This document shows, in pieces, positions 1 to 11,476 of a stretch of DNA of 64,000 nucleotides. The notes beneath the pieces are model-generated. The model was not told the DNA's origin and did no database searches. It saw only the letters and a list, made by a program, of their open reading frames with translations. The translations under genes and the position numbers were made by a program. Each line of letters starts with the position of its first letter. The first letter of the stretch is position 1. This DNA is from Liopterus haemorrhoidalis (Eukaryota; Arthropoda; Insecta; Coleoptera; Dytiscidae). The DNA lies in contig OZ020616.1 in assembly GCA_963971575.1 (NCBI GenBank), positions 41,754,250 through 41,818,249 of the forward strand. Reading direction: 5' to 3'.

Positions 1-209
1 GCACTAGTACGTAGTAAATTAGAATATGGATCAATCCTATGGAATCCAATTTATGATAAAATTATTAAAATTCTGGAAGCTGTACAAAGGAGATTTTTGT
101 ATTTATTATTTTGTAAATTGAAACTAGATTCAGTATGCTATATAGATAGACTTGCTTACAGTAGTTAGTTTTCAAGCTGTTATCGCTTGAAAGTAGACGA
201 ACTCTGTTA
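1..209 (+). pseudogene. Non-LTR retrotransposon C-terminal fragment, left part of a split element
   Basis: Frame 1 from base 1 reads as the region after the reverse transcriptase of a jockey-like LINE, with the motif SKLEYGSILWNP followed by a QRRFLYLLF stretch. A frameshift near 150-180 moves the reading to frame 2, where the segment at 182-214 gives SLESRRTLLD. The element then stops at a later insertion (215-1847) and resumes at 1854 in frame. It is a decayed 5'-truncated copy continuing off the left edge. The family assignment rests on similarity to the inverted copy next door, which carries the same motif order. Confidence 0.8.
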
Positions 210-214
210 GATAT

Positions 215-1847
215 TTATTTATTGTTTGGGTGGTGAAACAGAACATAGTTCCTATAGACCTCCACGAAAAATTTACAATTAGATATTAATTATAAATACA
301 ATGATACAATTAAAAAAAAAAGAAAAATATTTACATAAAAAATTAATACAACAAAAAGAGTTTTTTTTTTACATATAAATATAATACATATCGTTGAGTT
401 AAGCTCTCAATTTACATTCCACTAGTTTTTTAAAGGCAGAAAATGACAGAAAAAATATATCGCAAGTATTAAAGTGATGGTTAAATGTGCACATAGTTCT
501 ATTAAGAGGTGAATTCTGTCTAATATTTGTATGATAGTTTCCAGAGTAAAACGTATTTATTTGCCTCAGATTTGTAGCTGGTACATTAAAGTTTATCAGA
601 CTCAAAATATCTTCAGAATCAATCATACTATTTACAATTTTATAGACAAAATTCATCACTAATTTAGTTCTACGGTCTTTCAAGGTATGTAGGTTATATC
701 TGTGTAATTGAACATCATAATTAGATGGAGTATTGCAATCAAATTTATAATATAAATACCTTAAAAAGCGTTTTTGAATGCTTTCAATCTTGTTTGAATA
801 AATAGCATATTGCGGATTCCAAATTAAACAATTATACTCTAACTTACTACAAACTAATGACTTGTATATAGTTATTATACTCTTAGATTTCGAAAAATGT
901 TTACATGAACGCATGATAAAGCCAAGTTGTTTGAATGCTGATTTAGTTAATGTTGCTACATGGTAGTCAAATTTGAATTTTGAATCAAAATGAATTCCTA
1001 AATCTTTCATTGTATTAACCTCAATCAGGGGTGTATTATTTATATGATATTTAAATTTGATGGGGAACCGTTTTCTAGTGAATGATATACTGTGACATTT
1101 TTAAAAATTTAGATAAAGATAGTTTGCAGAGCAGTACGAGTGTAAATGTTTTAGGTCGTTGTTAAGATCTTCGCAATCTTGGATACAAGATATTTTCCTA
1201 TAGATTTTAAGGTCGTCTGCAAATAACAGAAAATTTGATTTTTTTATTACAGTATGAATATCGTTAATATAAATAATGAACAGGAACGGCCCTAAATGCG
1301 ACCCCTGGGGAACACCGGAGGTTATAGTTATGAAATCTGAGATGCCACCATTAATTGCTACAGCTTGTGATCTATTCCCGATGTAACTTTCGAGCCACCT
1401 CAATAAGTTGCCATGTATACCGATTTCAATTAATTTCTGAACAAGAAGATCGTGATTAATTTTGTCAAATGCTTTTTGAAAATCGGTATACACGACATCT
1501 ACCTGTCCAGAGGCATCAAGAGTAGAGCTAATAAATTCTGAATATGGGAGTAAATTAGTTAATGTTGAACGTTTGCTGCAGAAACCATGTTGTTGGGGTA
1601 TAATTAATTGTTTCAATTTTCTTGATAGAAAATCTGTTACAATGCTTTCAAATATTTTAGCAAGTATGTTAAGTTTAGAAATTGGTCTGTAGTTGCTTAC
1701 ATCGGTAAGTGAACCGCTTTTATGAATAGGTGTTATTAGTGCTTTTTTCCAAATATCTGGAAAGGTGCCTTTATTCAGAGATTTGTTATAGATTATAAAT
1801 AATGGCTCACTTAAAGAAAATGAACATTTTTTAAAGAAAGTTGCGAA
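215..1847 (-). mobile_element. 5'-truncated jockey-like non-LTR retrotransposon inserted in an older copy
   Basis: On the minus strand, 1616-1101 encodes the reverse transcriptase core: a TDFQKAFD motif, GVPQGSHLGP and the catalytic FADD box. The stretch 1010-399 encodes the C-terminal domain with SKLEYNCLIWNP. The two parts are separated by a frameshift/stop near 1010-1100, so the copy is dead. Its 3' end at 215 carries an AATAAATAAA-type tail. The 6 bp AGATAT at 209-214 and 1848-1853 is duplicated on both sides, which marks a target-primed insertion. The element has no 5' end or endonuclease domain. Older host copy and insert belong to related families. Confidence 0.88.
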
Positions 1848-1853
1848 AGATAT

Positions 1854-2268
1854 AATGTTCTTATATAAAGTTTTTAATAATTATGTATATTCAAACCTAT
1901 TTATTGAGTATTTCAACATCCGCGTACCAGGATCCCATACACGATCTAACAACATGCTCCTTCGCCTTCCCAGATGCAACAACAACTATTGCATGAGCTC
2001 ATCTATCAACAGAATTATGTCTACTTACAATTCCTTTAGCGAAATTGATATTTTTCACCTTAATTTACAACAATATTAAAAGGCTTTAAACACGATTTTA
2101 TTGAACTGCTGAATTTATTATTAGTTGTTATGTGTAATTAGTATGTTATTGTTACTTTTGTAAATGTTATATAATAAATTGTAATTGTACCATCCCAATA
2201 ATTGGGATTTGTATCCTGTTGGTATGGTCAAATATATAAATAAATAAAAATAAATAAATAAATAAATT
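1854..2268 (+). pseudogene. Non-LTR retrotransposon 3' end, right part of the split element
   Basis: The reading frame resumes directly after the duplicated AGATAT with MFLYKVFNN, then NIRVPGSHTRSNN and NRIMSTYN. These align in order with the C-terminus of the inverted neighbour. The ORF stops at 2079. A short 3' UTR follows, ending in a (TAAA)n-like tail at about 2237-2268, as expected for this clade. Together with 1-209 it forms one older copy. Confidence 0.8.
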
Positions 2269-3198
2269 TGAAAAGTAAAACATATTCGTATACTTCTATA
2301 ATTCTATAATTTCTTTTAAGTCAGTGATGAGTATAATAGCTCTTGTCCCATTGTCGGTCGCAAATTGACATTTATCCTTTTTAAATTAGTAAAAGAACCT
2401 TCATCAAAAGTATTTGTCAAAGTCAAATAAATTACAAATATGGTTAACACATTGGGAAAGATTTCATTCTGTTCTTGTTTTAAGCATAAATATATTTTTT
2501 CCTGTAAGGTTATCTTTTTTTAAACATTTTTACACAAATGTCAGAATTGATTAAAATCCTCTTCTATTACGTCAGTACCGATGTTGTAATAAGTTAATAT
2601 ATTCTTTATGTTGTTCTAGGATTCTAGATCTTCCAGAAAAAAGAAAAGCATTTAAATTTGTTACAAACTTCAGAGTAACATGTCAAGCGTATTTTTCTCT
2701 GAAATTCATATCTTTACTATTAGTTTCATCTGAAAACAGTTTTCGCGTTTTTCTTTCTTGTTTTTACACCGTCAGCATAAGTTTAATTTACTTTCAAATC
2801 AAAAGTATTTTTAATACCTGCTGTAAAAATCTAGCCGTGACTGAAGTAAACAAAAGTTAGTGTCTTTCGAAAATGGAGCCCTAAATGGGGGCCTAAAAAT
2901 GTGGGGCTAAAAAAGAATCAATGGCTCTGTTAGTGACCTGTTCGCATTTGCCCATATGGAGAACTACTAGATATATTTACATTTACCGACAAAAAAAAGA
3001 AAGGCAGATAAAAAATTATCTAACCCTTTCAATAGGAAACTATAAAGCCTGTATTATAATAGATATGCTATGGATACATAAGCATACAAATTACACTACT
3101 CTCTTTGTTCTGTTTATTACAAACAGATGTTTTGAAGGGCCAAACCCATTGTTCAATACTATGCGTTATTTATGGTATCTCCAAACAAATCTGCATAA
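2269..3198. other. AT-rich non-coding interval, no feature recognised
   Basis: Short open frames around 2921-3296 show no family signature and overlap a MITE. I see no exon-like GC rise, splice context or repeat structure here. Confidence 0.5.
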
Positions 3199-3413
3199 CA
3201 CGTTCGCGGACAGTTTTGTACAATGAGATTTGCAGAATGTCACTTTTTAGATTTTTGTTTAAAACAGGACATTTACTGTGTTTGGTATGTTCCTGATAGG
3301 ACAGTTTATACTAGTTTTCATATACTTAAATGGAATTAAAACCTGCCACAGCCGTCATTTGTATATTTGAATAAAAAAGTAGGACGGCTATAGCCGTACT
3401 GTCCGCGAACGTG
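3199..3413. mobile_element. Small MITE with 16 bp inverted ends
   Basis: The left end CACGTTCGCGGACAGT (3199-3214) is repeated inverted at 3398-3413. ATAA flanks both sides, so a 4 bp or TA-type target duplication is possible. It has no coding capacity. The superfamily is not decided by the ends alone. Confidence 0.7.
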
Positions 3414-3555
3414 ATAACCAAACATCTTTTGTTGCTAACTAAACAGGTTGTAACAATAAATATTATCCGCTTGAACGAAGACTATATAATTTCACATATT
3501 AAGTAAACGTATTTTAATACAAAAAAACGCAATATTTAAATAAAATATAGGCATT

Positions 3556-4115
3556 ACCCATCTTAGAGATTTCTGAAGTATTTCAAGCGTTTTTGTGTGC
3601 AATTGAAATGTGACCTGAAGACGTTGTACGAGCAGCGTTGTTATATGAAGATGGCCTCAGTATTCAAATATCGTTGATGTTTTGTAGGTAACTAAAAACA
3701 CTATTAATTACGCAATGAAGCAGAGGTTGGCAACCGGAAACCCGTGGGACGAATGCGGACCACCGAACGATTTTATGAGGCCCACCAATAAGAAAATATA
3801 ATGTTTACTTTTCTTATCCAGCGTAGCCAACACATTACTGCCGCGCTGCTTTAGGCTTCTTATATACTAGGAGTATTTATACAAAGGAATTTAGGCCTGC
3901 TAAAAAATGGTGTTGGTCCGCGATCTACAAATTAAAAAAAGATATTAAATGCGATCCGTGACGTAAAAATGTTCCTAACTCTGCTACAAAGCGTCAACAA
4001 AGAACTGGTCCCTACACAAATAAACCTGGTTCAAGTCATCCATGGGTCACAAACGCTCTAGGTGACCGATTCCTTATACTAACTATTCTCTAGGATGGTG
4101 ACTTGATAATTTCAT
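3556..4115 (+). pseudogene. Tc1-like transposase N-terminal relic (copy 1)
   Basis: The stretch 3611-3720 corresponds to the helix-turn-helix start of a Tc1-like transposase, with residues like KDVVRAA followed by LYEDG. The homology resumes at 3992-4100 after a 263 bp insertion, with a TGPYTNKPGSS-like linker. The same sequence, without that insertion, occurs at 22840-23110. The catalytic domain is absent. It is decayed by many substitutions. Confidence 0.65.
3721..3983. mobile_element. hAT-type non-autonomous element inside the Tc1 relic
   Basis: The ends CAGAGGTTGGCAAC and GTTCCTAACTCTG are imperfect inverted repeats starting with CAG. The uninterrupted relative at 22.9 kb shows where the extra sequence begins and ends. 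The flanking 8-mers CAATGAAG and CTACAAAG match at 5 of 8 positions, consistent with an old 8 bp duplication. No ORF. Confidence 0.6.
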
Positions 4116-4121
4116 CATTTA

Positions 4122-4205
4122 AAATACAAAAAATCAGCTGTGGTCACCACAGGACCGACCGCCATCATAAAGTACTTGTATAAAATACATTCTAGCAGCA
4201 GAGTA
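4122..4205 (-). repeat. Fragment of the (GTCT)n-bearing repeat family, 3' end
   Basis: The reverse complement matches segments at 62413-62455 and 39003-39050, with the shared words GATGGYGGTNGGTC and CCACAGCTGATTTTT. Only the 3' portion of the family is present. Confidence 0.55.
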
Positions 4206-5817
4206 GAAATAACTTATAATATTTAACATGGAACAGAGATATTATTTATCATGACCATGGAAACGTTACATATAAGTATGAAAAAATAGATATTTAGAAT
4301 AAATTTCGAAAAAAAGAACATGCAAGACCGCTCGTTAGAATTACAAATTTGATTTGACTAAATTCCAGACTCCTTTATGAAGTCCAACAATCACCGTTTC
4401 ATATTATCAGCCCTCACTTCTCTACGGCAATTGTTCCCCTGCCTCTCATTATATGAGACCTTGAGTACTATATCAAAGAGAATCATAAAGTGTTAAGCGC
4501 CGATACTCCTAGACACTATTCACTAAAAATGTAAAACAATTTTTTTACCGTCTATGCCACCAAAAACCGTTTCCCCATCTTTTCTCTTCTCTATTCAGTA
4601 TACAGGGCAGTTTGATAAATCTGTTAGTCCGGATTGCACAGTGTGAATATGTTATTCGCGAGACGGCTCATCAATAATATTGGGCAGACAGACAGAATCC
4701 CAGAGGAGCAGTAGAAGCCGCTTCAGGTATACGAGTTCCGCAACTATTTCTACTAACAGATTGCCTGCGTTCTAACTTCAATGTTAAGTAGATACGGCCT
4801 CCATTAAAAGGATATGGACCCAAGTTTACGTATGGAGAATGGGAGATTTATTTGAGTTTTGAAGAGAATTTTATATTTTATCGAATATTTATTCTGAAAA
4901 ATATTTATTGCATGTCATAAATTTGCAAGTATGTCTGAAGTTTATGGAAACGAACATGGTGGTGTGACTACATTTGTATTTTGAAGTTAGCAAAAAATTT
5001 CTAAATTAATTCGGTGTTCCACTTTACCGCCCTGCTAGTACTCAATAGTATTTAACAGTTATTTTGTCAGACTTCTGAGCTTACGTGTTCTCTGCTCTCT
5101 TTTATGGTGTAGAATCATTAACCCCAACGAAAGCTACTATTAAAAAAATACAAGCATTTGAGATGTGACTTTGTTGTAGAATGCGCAGGGAAAAGTTGGG
5201 AATATTTGAAATAAAGTACTTGACAATTTCAATTATTTTCTGGTATTTGAAATCGGAGACCTAAAAATGAACCAGAACCGAAAACCCGAAAAAAATGTAT
5301 TTTTCTTGGACCTGAACCTGCATGTTAGGTAATATGCATGTTGCATGTTACCCTAATACCTTAATATGCAAGTTAGGTAAAGTCTATTTCTTTGGTATAA
5401 GCGAAATTAAACGGGAGTTGTTACGAAAAGTGAGTTTGTCAAGATTGTTTAACACAAAGATTTTAAAACGTGGAAAGGAAAATTAATGGGGGCTAAATAC
5501 ATTAATTAACATATAAAAAATAAAATATGTAATATATTTTTACATTTTTGAAGAAAATTAGAAATTTAAGAAATGGGAAATTTATAAATGAAGACTGACA
5601 CAAAAAATCAAAATGCAATGAAAATGACATTTAATAATGACATGTCAACTTAAGATAGAATACCTATTCAATGTAAGTATGATTTACAACAGTTTAACGA
5701 TATGGTCCTATTTACTCGTTAAAAGTTACTAATCTTCAAAATATAGTTCCACATAAACATTTGGAATAGACTATATTTAGAGATATTTGTACATTTTTTT
5801 TTTCATAGTACATTTTT
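4206..5817. other. Non-coding interval, degenerate repeat sequence only
   Basis: No ORF with a recognisable family and no convincing exon. A stretch near 4600-4770 looks like decayed transposon end sequence but I could not assign it. Confidence 0.45.
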
Positions 5818-5825
5818 ATTTATTG

Positions 5826-6760
5826 CAGGGCTTCGAACCGTTATTTTTTTCGTTTCGGTTTTCGTTCCGGTTCAATTAAAAAAATATATATCGGTTCGGT
5901 TCCGGCAAAAATAACGGTTTTTTTCGGTTCCGGCAAAAATAACGGTTTTTTTCGGTTTTCGGTTCAGTTCCGAGTGATAAACTTTTATACTCTATTTCCG
6001 GAAGACTGATAGTAATAAAATTTATTATTTGTAAAAAGTTATTTTATTATCACACAGAAGCGGTAAAACAAAAGCGCCAAAATATGAATAGTTCGAAACG
6101 AAATATTGTTATAAACAACCGAGTGTGCCGCACATATTATATGGGAATACGAACTAGGATTAAACACAATAGGCCATAAAAATTTGACCCTAAAATTTTG
6201 AGGAAAAATATGGTCACAGGGGTGTGTTTATTGATATGATAAATATGGTCACAGGCGTGCGTTTAATAAAATGATAAGTAGTAATATAGAAATACACAAA
6301 ACCAATTTAAACGTGTTTAAAATGTGCACGCCACTGGTAACTGCCTGACTAAATGATTTAGTACTATCAGTCTTTCAGAGACAGAGTATAAATGCTTTTA
6401 TTTGTATTAGAAATTTATTTTCTACTATAATTTAGAAGAACATTTTATTCCTTATTCTTTGATAATCATGCCAAGTTCGTTGCCGGGGGGGGGTCTGGGC
6501 GTTCAACCCCTCTCTTCCGAAATAATAGAAGCGCATTTTTTTTTACTTATCAGTTAAAAAATTACGAATTACGATTTTTTTCTGCTCATCAGTTTAAAAA
6601 ATAATCTTAAATAAAATGTATTTTATATTCATTCACATAAACATTATCTGAACCGAAATAAACCGATATTTTTTTCGGTTCAGTTCCGGTTTTCGTTCCG
6701 ACAAAAATAACGGTTTTTTTTTGTTTTCGGTTTTCGGTTCAGTTCCGGTTCGAAGCTCTG
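5826..6760. mobile_element. hAT-type non-autonomous element, CAGGGCTTCGAACCG family
   Basis: The ends CAGGGCTTCGAACCG and CGGTTCGAAGCTCTG are inverted repeats. The 8 bp ATTTATTG is perfectly duplicated at 5818-5825 and 6761-6768. Near each end, tandem CGGTTTTCGGTT-like motifs repeat several times. The interior is AT-rich with no transposase. A shorter relative lies at 8383-8905. Confidence 0.88.
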
Positions 6761-7059
6761 ATTTATTGACATAAAATTATAAATTAGTTGTGTTTTCTGT
6801 GAATATTAAATAAATTATTTATACTTATGATTTTATTTAAAATTTTTATTGAACACGAACCTTAAAAAAATAGGTTCTTGAACCTAAAAAAATTTTATTG
6901 AACCGAAATTAACATATTGAACCTGAACCCGAACCTCAATAAATTCATCTTCAGATGCCTGTTTGAAATACTGTATTTCAAATACTTCAAAAAAAAAAGT
7001 TCTAAGTATTTGGATTAGCAGATACTTTGTGGTATTTTTTATGTGATATTTGTTGTGTG

Positions 7060-7456
7060 AAAACAAGAGTAGAATTTTTTTTGAAAGTATTTCAAATATT
7101 TTCCTACTATTTCAAATATTACTTTTTTAGTATTTCAGATACTTCCCTAGTATTTCAAATAATCTCTTATAGTTCAAATAATTCATTACTTGTAGTTTGG
7201 AACCAAGGACTTTTTTTGTTTATCACTTGTATTTTGGAAGCGAGGACTATTTTTTGGTCATCACTTGAATTTTGAAGTTATTTTTGTTTTTTTTTTGTCA
7301 GCATTTGTGTTTAGAGAGATAGGCAGGATAGGTGTTAGAATGAACTGGTCGGGCAATTTCCCGATAAAAATGTAGATTCTGGCCCAACCCTGCCCTTGTA
7401 AAACAAATTTGTCTTCAAAACCCCGCCCCAAGAAGAAATCTTGGGTACGCGCCTGA
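7060..7456. repeat. Degenerate MITE region with TATTTCAAATA motifs and a 41 bp module
   Basis: 7075-7190 holds several TAGTATTTCAAATA-like repeats. 7190-7290 holds a module of the type GGAAGCGAGGACT...CATCACTTGAATTTTG, shared with MITEs at 12.2 and 61.6 kb. The right end, GGGTACGCGCCTG (7444-7456), matches GGGTGTGCGCCTG at about 24990-25002 and looks like a hAT terminus. The left end is not delimited. Confidence 0.5.
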
Positions 7457-7746
7457 ATAGAAGTGATATTTGACGTATCTGAACTTCAAATTAGTCAAAA
7501 ATATATGATTTATTTCAGTTGATTAAGCAGATGTCTTTAAGCAATTCCAAGGTAGTAGTTTAGTAATTCAACAAGTAAACTTTTGACTGAAATTACTCAA
7601 GTAAAAAGGATAGTTTACTCAGATAAGAACTGGATAGTTATGTTAGTACTAGCAGACCCCTTGCCAACAACGTTGGCAAACTGGTAACGAATAAAAATCT
7701 GAAAATTAAAATTTGCATGATTCTGCGTATATTAACAAAACAAAAA

Positions 7747-7960
7747 CGTTTCTTGATTATACCTAGGAAATCCTAAAAAGTTGCTTAATGCGTGTCGTTT
7801 CAAAATTAGTAACGCGCCGGATACGGCCCGCGGGCCATATGCTGGACATCAATGGTATAGCTGTTTCGGATTATACCTAGGTAATCCTAAAAAGCCGGTC
7901 AATGCGTGTCGTTTAAAAATTAGTATCGGACCGGTCAGTCCGCGGGCGTAACATCAATTA
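7747..7960. repeat. Diverged tandem duplication of about 113 bp
   Basis: Two copies share GATTATACCTAGG, AATCCTAAAAAG, AATGCGTGTCGTTT and a GCCCGCGGGC-like segment at matching spacing. The GGCCCGCGGGCC part resembles the subterminal region of some hAT elements. Confidence 0.65.
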
Positions 7961-8167
7961 ACACAACATCCTTTCATCAAGTAACCAAACGTACTGATTT
8001 GAGAGCTCAGCTTTGTCGAGGTACGTCGTTTCCCCACTCAATTCGTGGCCGCCCGCTTGCCGCAACACCCGCTAGCACCAAGGAACTTAGCGTTACGTAC
8101 ACACAGAAATTAGGGCTTCTATATATATATATAATGTAGTATATTCAACGCAATGCTGCATTGCAAG

Positions 8168-8374
8168 CAGTGGTGTCACCCAACCGGTTTCAACCGATTT
8201 CCAGAAACCGATTGATAAATTTTAGTTGGTTTCCGAAAACGTATTTAATTTGCAGATATATTAATTTATTTACCTCTTATGGACAGCTGCAGTAATTTTT
8301 TGAGACGGGGAGCATTTAAATAGCTCCCCTTCACTATGGAGACCAGTTGTTCATAAACTGGGGTGACACCACTA
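8168..8374. mobile_element. hAT-type MITE A
   Basis: Inverted ends CAGTGGTGTCACCC and GGGTGACACCACTA; the last base differs from the expected G. Both sides carry the 8 bp ATTGCAAG (8160-8167 and 8375-8382). It is 207 bp with no ORF. The right-hand duplication is also the left-hand duplication of the next element. Confidence 0.85.
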
Positions 8375-8382
8375 ATTGCAAG

Positions 8383-8905
8383 CAGGACTTCGAACCGTTA
8401 TTTTTTTCGTTTCGGTTTTCGTTCCGGTTCAATTAAAAAAATATATATCGGTTCGGTTCCGGTTTTCGTTCCGGAAAAAATAACGGTTTTTTTCGGTTTT
8501 CGCTTTTCGGTTCAGTTCCGAGTGATAAATTTTTAGATGCTTTTATATATATTAGAAATTTATTTTCTACTATAATTTAGAAGAACATTTTATTCCTTAT
8601 TCTGTGATAATATTACCAAGGTCGCTGCCAGGAGGGAGTTCTGGGCGTTCAACCCCCCTCCCCCGAAATAATAGAAGCGCATTTTTTAAATTATCAGTTA
8701 AAAAATTATGAATTACGATTTTTTTCTGCTCATCAGTTTAAAAAATAATCTTAAATAAAATGTATTTTATATTCACTCACATAAACGTTATCTGAACCGA
8801 AATAAACCGATATTTTTTTTCGGTTCAGTTCCGGTTTTCGTTCCGACAAAAATAACGTTTTTTTTCGGTTTTCGGTTTTCGGTTTAGTTACGGTTCGAAG
8901 CCCTG
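8383..8905. mobile_element. hAT-type MITE B, same family as 5826-6760
   Basis: It starts CAGGACTTCGAACCG and ends CGGTTCGAAGCCCTG. The flanking 8-mers are ATTGCAAG (8375-8382) and ATTGTAAG (8906-8913), 7 of 8 identical. The interior matches the longer copy at 5.8-6.8 kb but lacks about 400 bp of its centre. Confidence 0.85.
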
Positions 8906-9075
8906 ATTGTAAGTAAAATTTTGGGTGTTATTGCTTTACTAGAATGAGTAGTTTAGTAAAAAGATACAAATATAGAAGGTACTTAAATAACTTAAAATTC
9001 AGATATGCCTCTAGGCGAGAGTATACAATGTTGAAAACTATTTATTTGTTTAATATAAATAAATAATTAACTTAC

Positions 9076-9211
9076 CGACAACCATCATGTGCTGTGAAAC
9101 TACTTTGGTAGAAAAGGACGGAGCATCCGTAGTGACTTCGCAGCTGAAATTTCCGGACAGACCAAAGCCCACGTTACGTAGAACTACCTGACTGGCGTTT
9201 GACAGGCTCAC
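9076..9211 (-). CDS. Beat-family exon: second half of the first Ig domain
   Basis: On the minus strand an acceptor (TGTTACAG) precedes 9211 and a GTAAGT donor follows 9076. The 136 bp exon encodes 45 residues plus one base. It begins VSLSNASQVVLRNV and contains the SGNFSCEV segment that carries the second Ig cysteine. It ends with VSQHMMVV. The DAPSFST segment is characteristic of Beaten path proteins, which are Ig-superfamily axon-guidance ligands of Side receptors. The exon starts in phase 0, matching the phase 0 end of the exon at 44860-45068. It ends in phase 1. I did not find the following exon in 1-9075. Known of the family: this Ig domain is split by an intron. Inferred: both exons belong to one gene. 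Confidence 0.87.
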
Positions 9212-9440
9212 CTGTAACATGGAACATGGGAGACAGTGTTTACTAGCAGATAGAAACAAGTAAGATTATACTATGTCACCGGACAGGACGGAAATACGTT
9301 AAGCTGCAACCGAGGAGAATATTTGAGGGAGGATTAGAAGAAAGTTTTGAGAAACTAGTGGAAAGGATTTTGTTCACTTCAATATAAATGTCATCGTACA
9401 TATATAATTAGCTACCGTGTGTTAGTGATTTTGTAACACT

Positions 9441-10675
9441 GTGACGTCATTTTTTCTAAGGTTCTCGTGATTGGCTAACTAGGAAACAGGGTGTTCCCAG
9501 TTTGACTTGATTGACAGGTATTTTGCAGATTTATTCTCTAAGAATCTACGAATATAATTACATATAGAAATTTGTAGGATTTCGTAGGCATAAACAAGAA
9601 ACTCTAGATACTCCTATATCATTTGACTGATATCAACAATATTTTGCAGATTTATTCTCTAAGAAACTGCGAATAAAATAGCATATAGAAATGTCTAGGG
9701 TTCCGTAGGCATAAACAAGAAACTATATACACTGCTATATCCTTCGACCAATATGAATAATATTTTGCAGATTTTTTTTCTAAGAATTCACAAATATAAT
9801 TATTTACAGAAATGTCTAGGATTTCGTAAGCATAAACAAGAAACTCTAGACACTGCTATATCCTTTGACCAATATGAACAATATTTTGCAGATATATTCT
9901 CTAAAAATCTACAAATATAATTACATACATAAATGTCTAGGGTTTCGTAGGCATAAACAAGAGACTCCTATATCCTTTGACCGATATGAACAATATTTTG
10001 CAGATTTATTCTCTAAGAATCTGCGGATAAAATAACATACAGAAATATCTAGGGTTTCGTAGATATAAATAAGAAACTCTAGACAGTCCTATATTCTTTG
10101 ATCGATATGAAAAAAATTTTGCAAATTTATTCTCTAAAAATCTGGGGATAAAACATCGTATAGAAATATCTAGAGTTTCGTTGGCATAAATAAGAAACTG
10201 TAGACACTTCTATATTCTTTGATCGATATGAAAAATATTTTGCAGATTTATTATTTGAAAATCTGATAAAATAACCTATAGAAAATGTATAGGGTTTCGT
10301 GGGCATAAACAAGAAACCCTAGGACACTCCTATATCCTTTGACCGATATGAACAGTATTTTTCAGATTTATTTTCTAGAATCTACGAATATAATTATATG
10401 CATAAATGTCTAGAGTTTCGTAGCCATAAACAAGAGACTGTAGATACTCCTGTTTCCTTTGACCGATTTGAACAATATTTTGCAGATTTATTCTCTAAGA
10501 AACTGCGGATAAAATTTTATATATAAATGTTTTGGGTTTCGTAGGCATACACGAGAAACTCTAGCAAGTATCTGTATGTAGTGTCGGTAACATTATGACG
10601 TCAATTTTTCTAAAGTTCTCGTGATTGGCTAACTGGGGACACCCTGTTTCTTGATTGGCTGACAGGTAACATCCT
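9441..10675. repeat. Nine-unit tandem array, period about 120 bp, with duplicated flanks
   Basis: The word ATTTTGCAG (or a near variant) recurs at about 9520, 9641, 9762, 9883, 9995, 10116, 10237, 10357 and 10477. Each unit also holds GGNTTCGTAGGCATAAACA-like and CTATATCCTTTGACC-like segments. The array is bracketed by two diverged copies of a roughly 80 bp sequence (9441-9519 and 10596-10675), each with TGACGTCA followed by GATTGGCTAACT and a CTTGATTG segment. No ORF is conserved between units. It lies in the intron just upstream of the Beat exon. Confidence 0.9.
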
Positions 10676-11298
10676 CTCCCGTGAATAGCTAACCGTGAAG
10701 CGCAGACTGGCGACGAAATTAGTATACGTTAAAAAATAAAAACAAATACACATACAAACAATTGAAATTTTTATATTATAAATCCGTCATTGTTGACGGG
10801 TAATAACCTAGTATATTATATAATCTTTTAAATATTCGTTATAGATTTACAAGAGTCAATCACAAACACAAAAATTTCAGAAAAATCAGAGTATATTATT
10901 CTTATTATATTATGATATTCTCGTGTGCAACGGTGGGATTTAATCGGTTCAGTAGAACAGCTTTCTAATTTTTTTTTCAATTTGCCGAACCAGTTTTTAT
11001 AATTGTTCTTATATTATTTATTTAGCGAATTTATTTTATAAAACCATATTTATTTTTTGTCTTTATTGTTTGTCGAGGATGTAATTTTGATTTGTTTGAT
11101 TGTTTGAAATTGTCAGAAATAAAAATTTTATAATTAAACTAAATATATGTAGGATTTCCGTCTTCAAATGAAAAATTACACTTCTTTAAACACACAAATT
11201 ATATTGAAAACCAGTTACAAATTACAAACTATAACAACAGAAGTGATTACACTATTATTAAACTCCTTCAACAATAACAATACAGTAAACAATAATAG
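10676..11298. other. AT-rich non-coding interval
   Basis: No ORF, exon or repeat boundary recognised. Confidence 0.45.
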
Positions 11299-11309
11299 CA
11301 GCGTCCTTT

Positions 11310-11466
11310 GCCGACCGGCGTAGCGTAGTGGTAACACATTTTCTCTGCGTTGCTAAGATCTCGGGTTTGAATCCCGTTCAGGCATGAAACTTTTCTCAAA
11401 TAAGAATTGTCCAGTTAACTGCCATAGCAGCAAAGGCCATAAGAATTTTAAAAAAATTTAAAAAAA
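11310..11466 (+). mobile_element. tRNA-derived SINE, complete copy 1
   Basis: The head is tRNA-like: TAGCGTAGTGG fits an A box and GGTTTGAATCC a B box, and CGGG/CCCG form a T stem around the B box. A non-tRNA body follows (CTCAAATAAGAATTGTCC, AGCAGCAAAGGCC) and then an A/T-rich tail. A 10 bp duplication, CAGCGTCCTT, flanks it (11299-11308 and 11467-11476). Transcription by RNA polymerase III is inferred from the boxes. A second copy lies at 59064-59214. Confidence 0.9.
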
Positions 11467-11476
11467 CAGCGTCCTT

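Noticed and set aside
9520..10570. Array of regularly spaced repeats considered as CRISPR-like
   Set aside because: The whole unit repeats with no unique spacers, the period is 120 bp and the genome is eukaryotic.
11310..11385. tRNA-like sequence considered as a functional tRNA gene
   Set aside because: It is followed by a SINE body, a tail and a target duplication, and the same head recurs at 59064.
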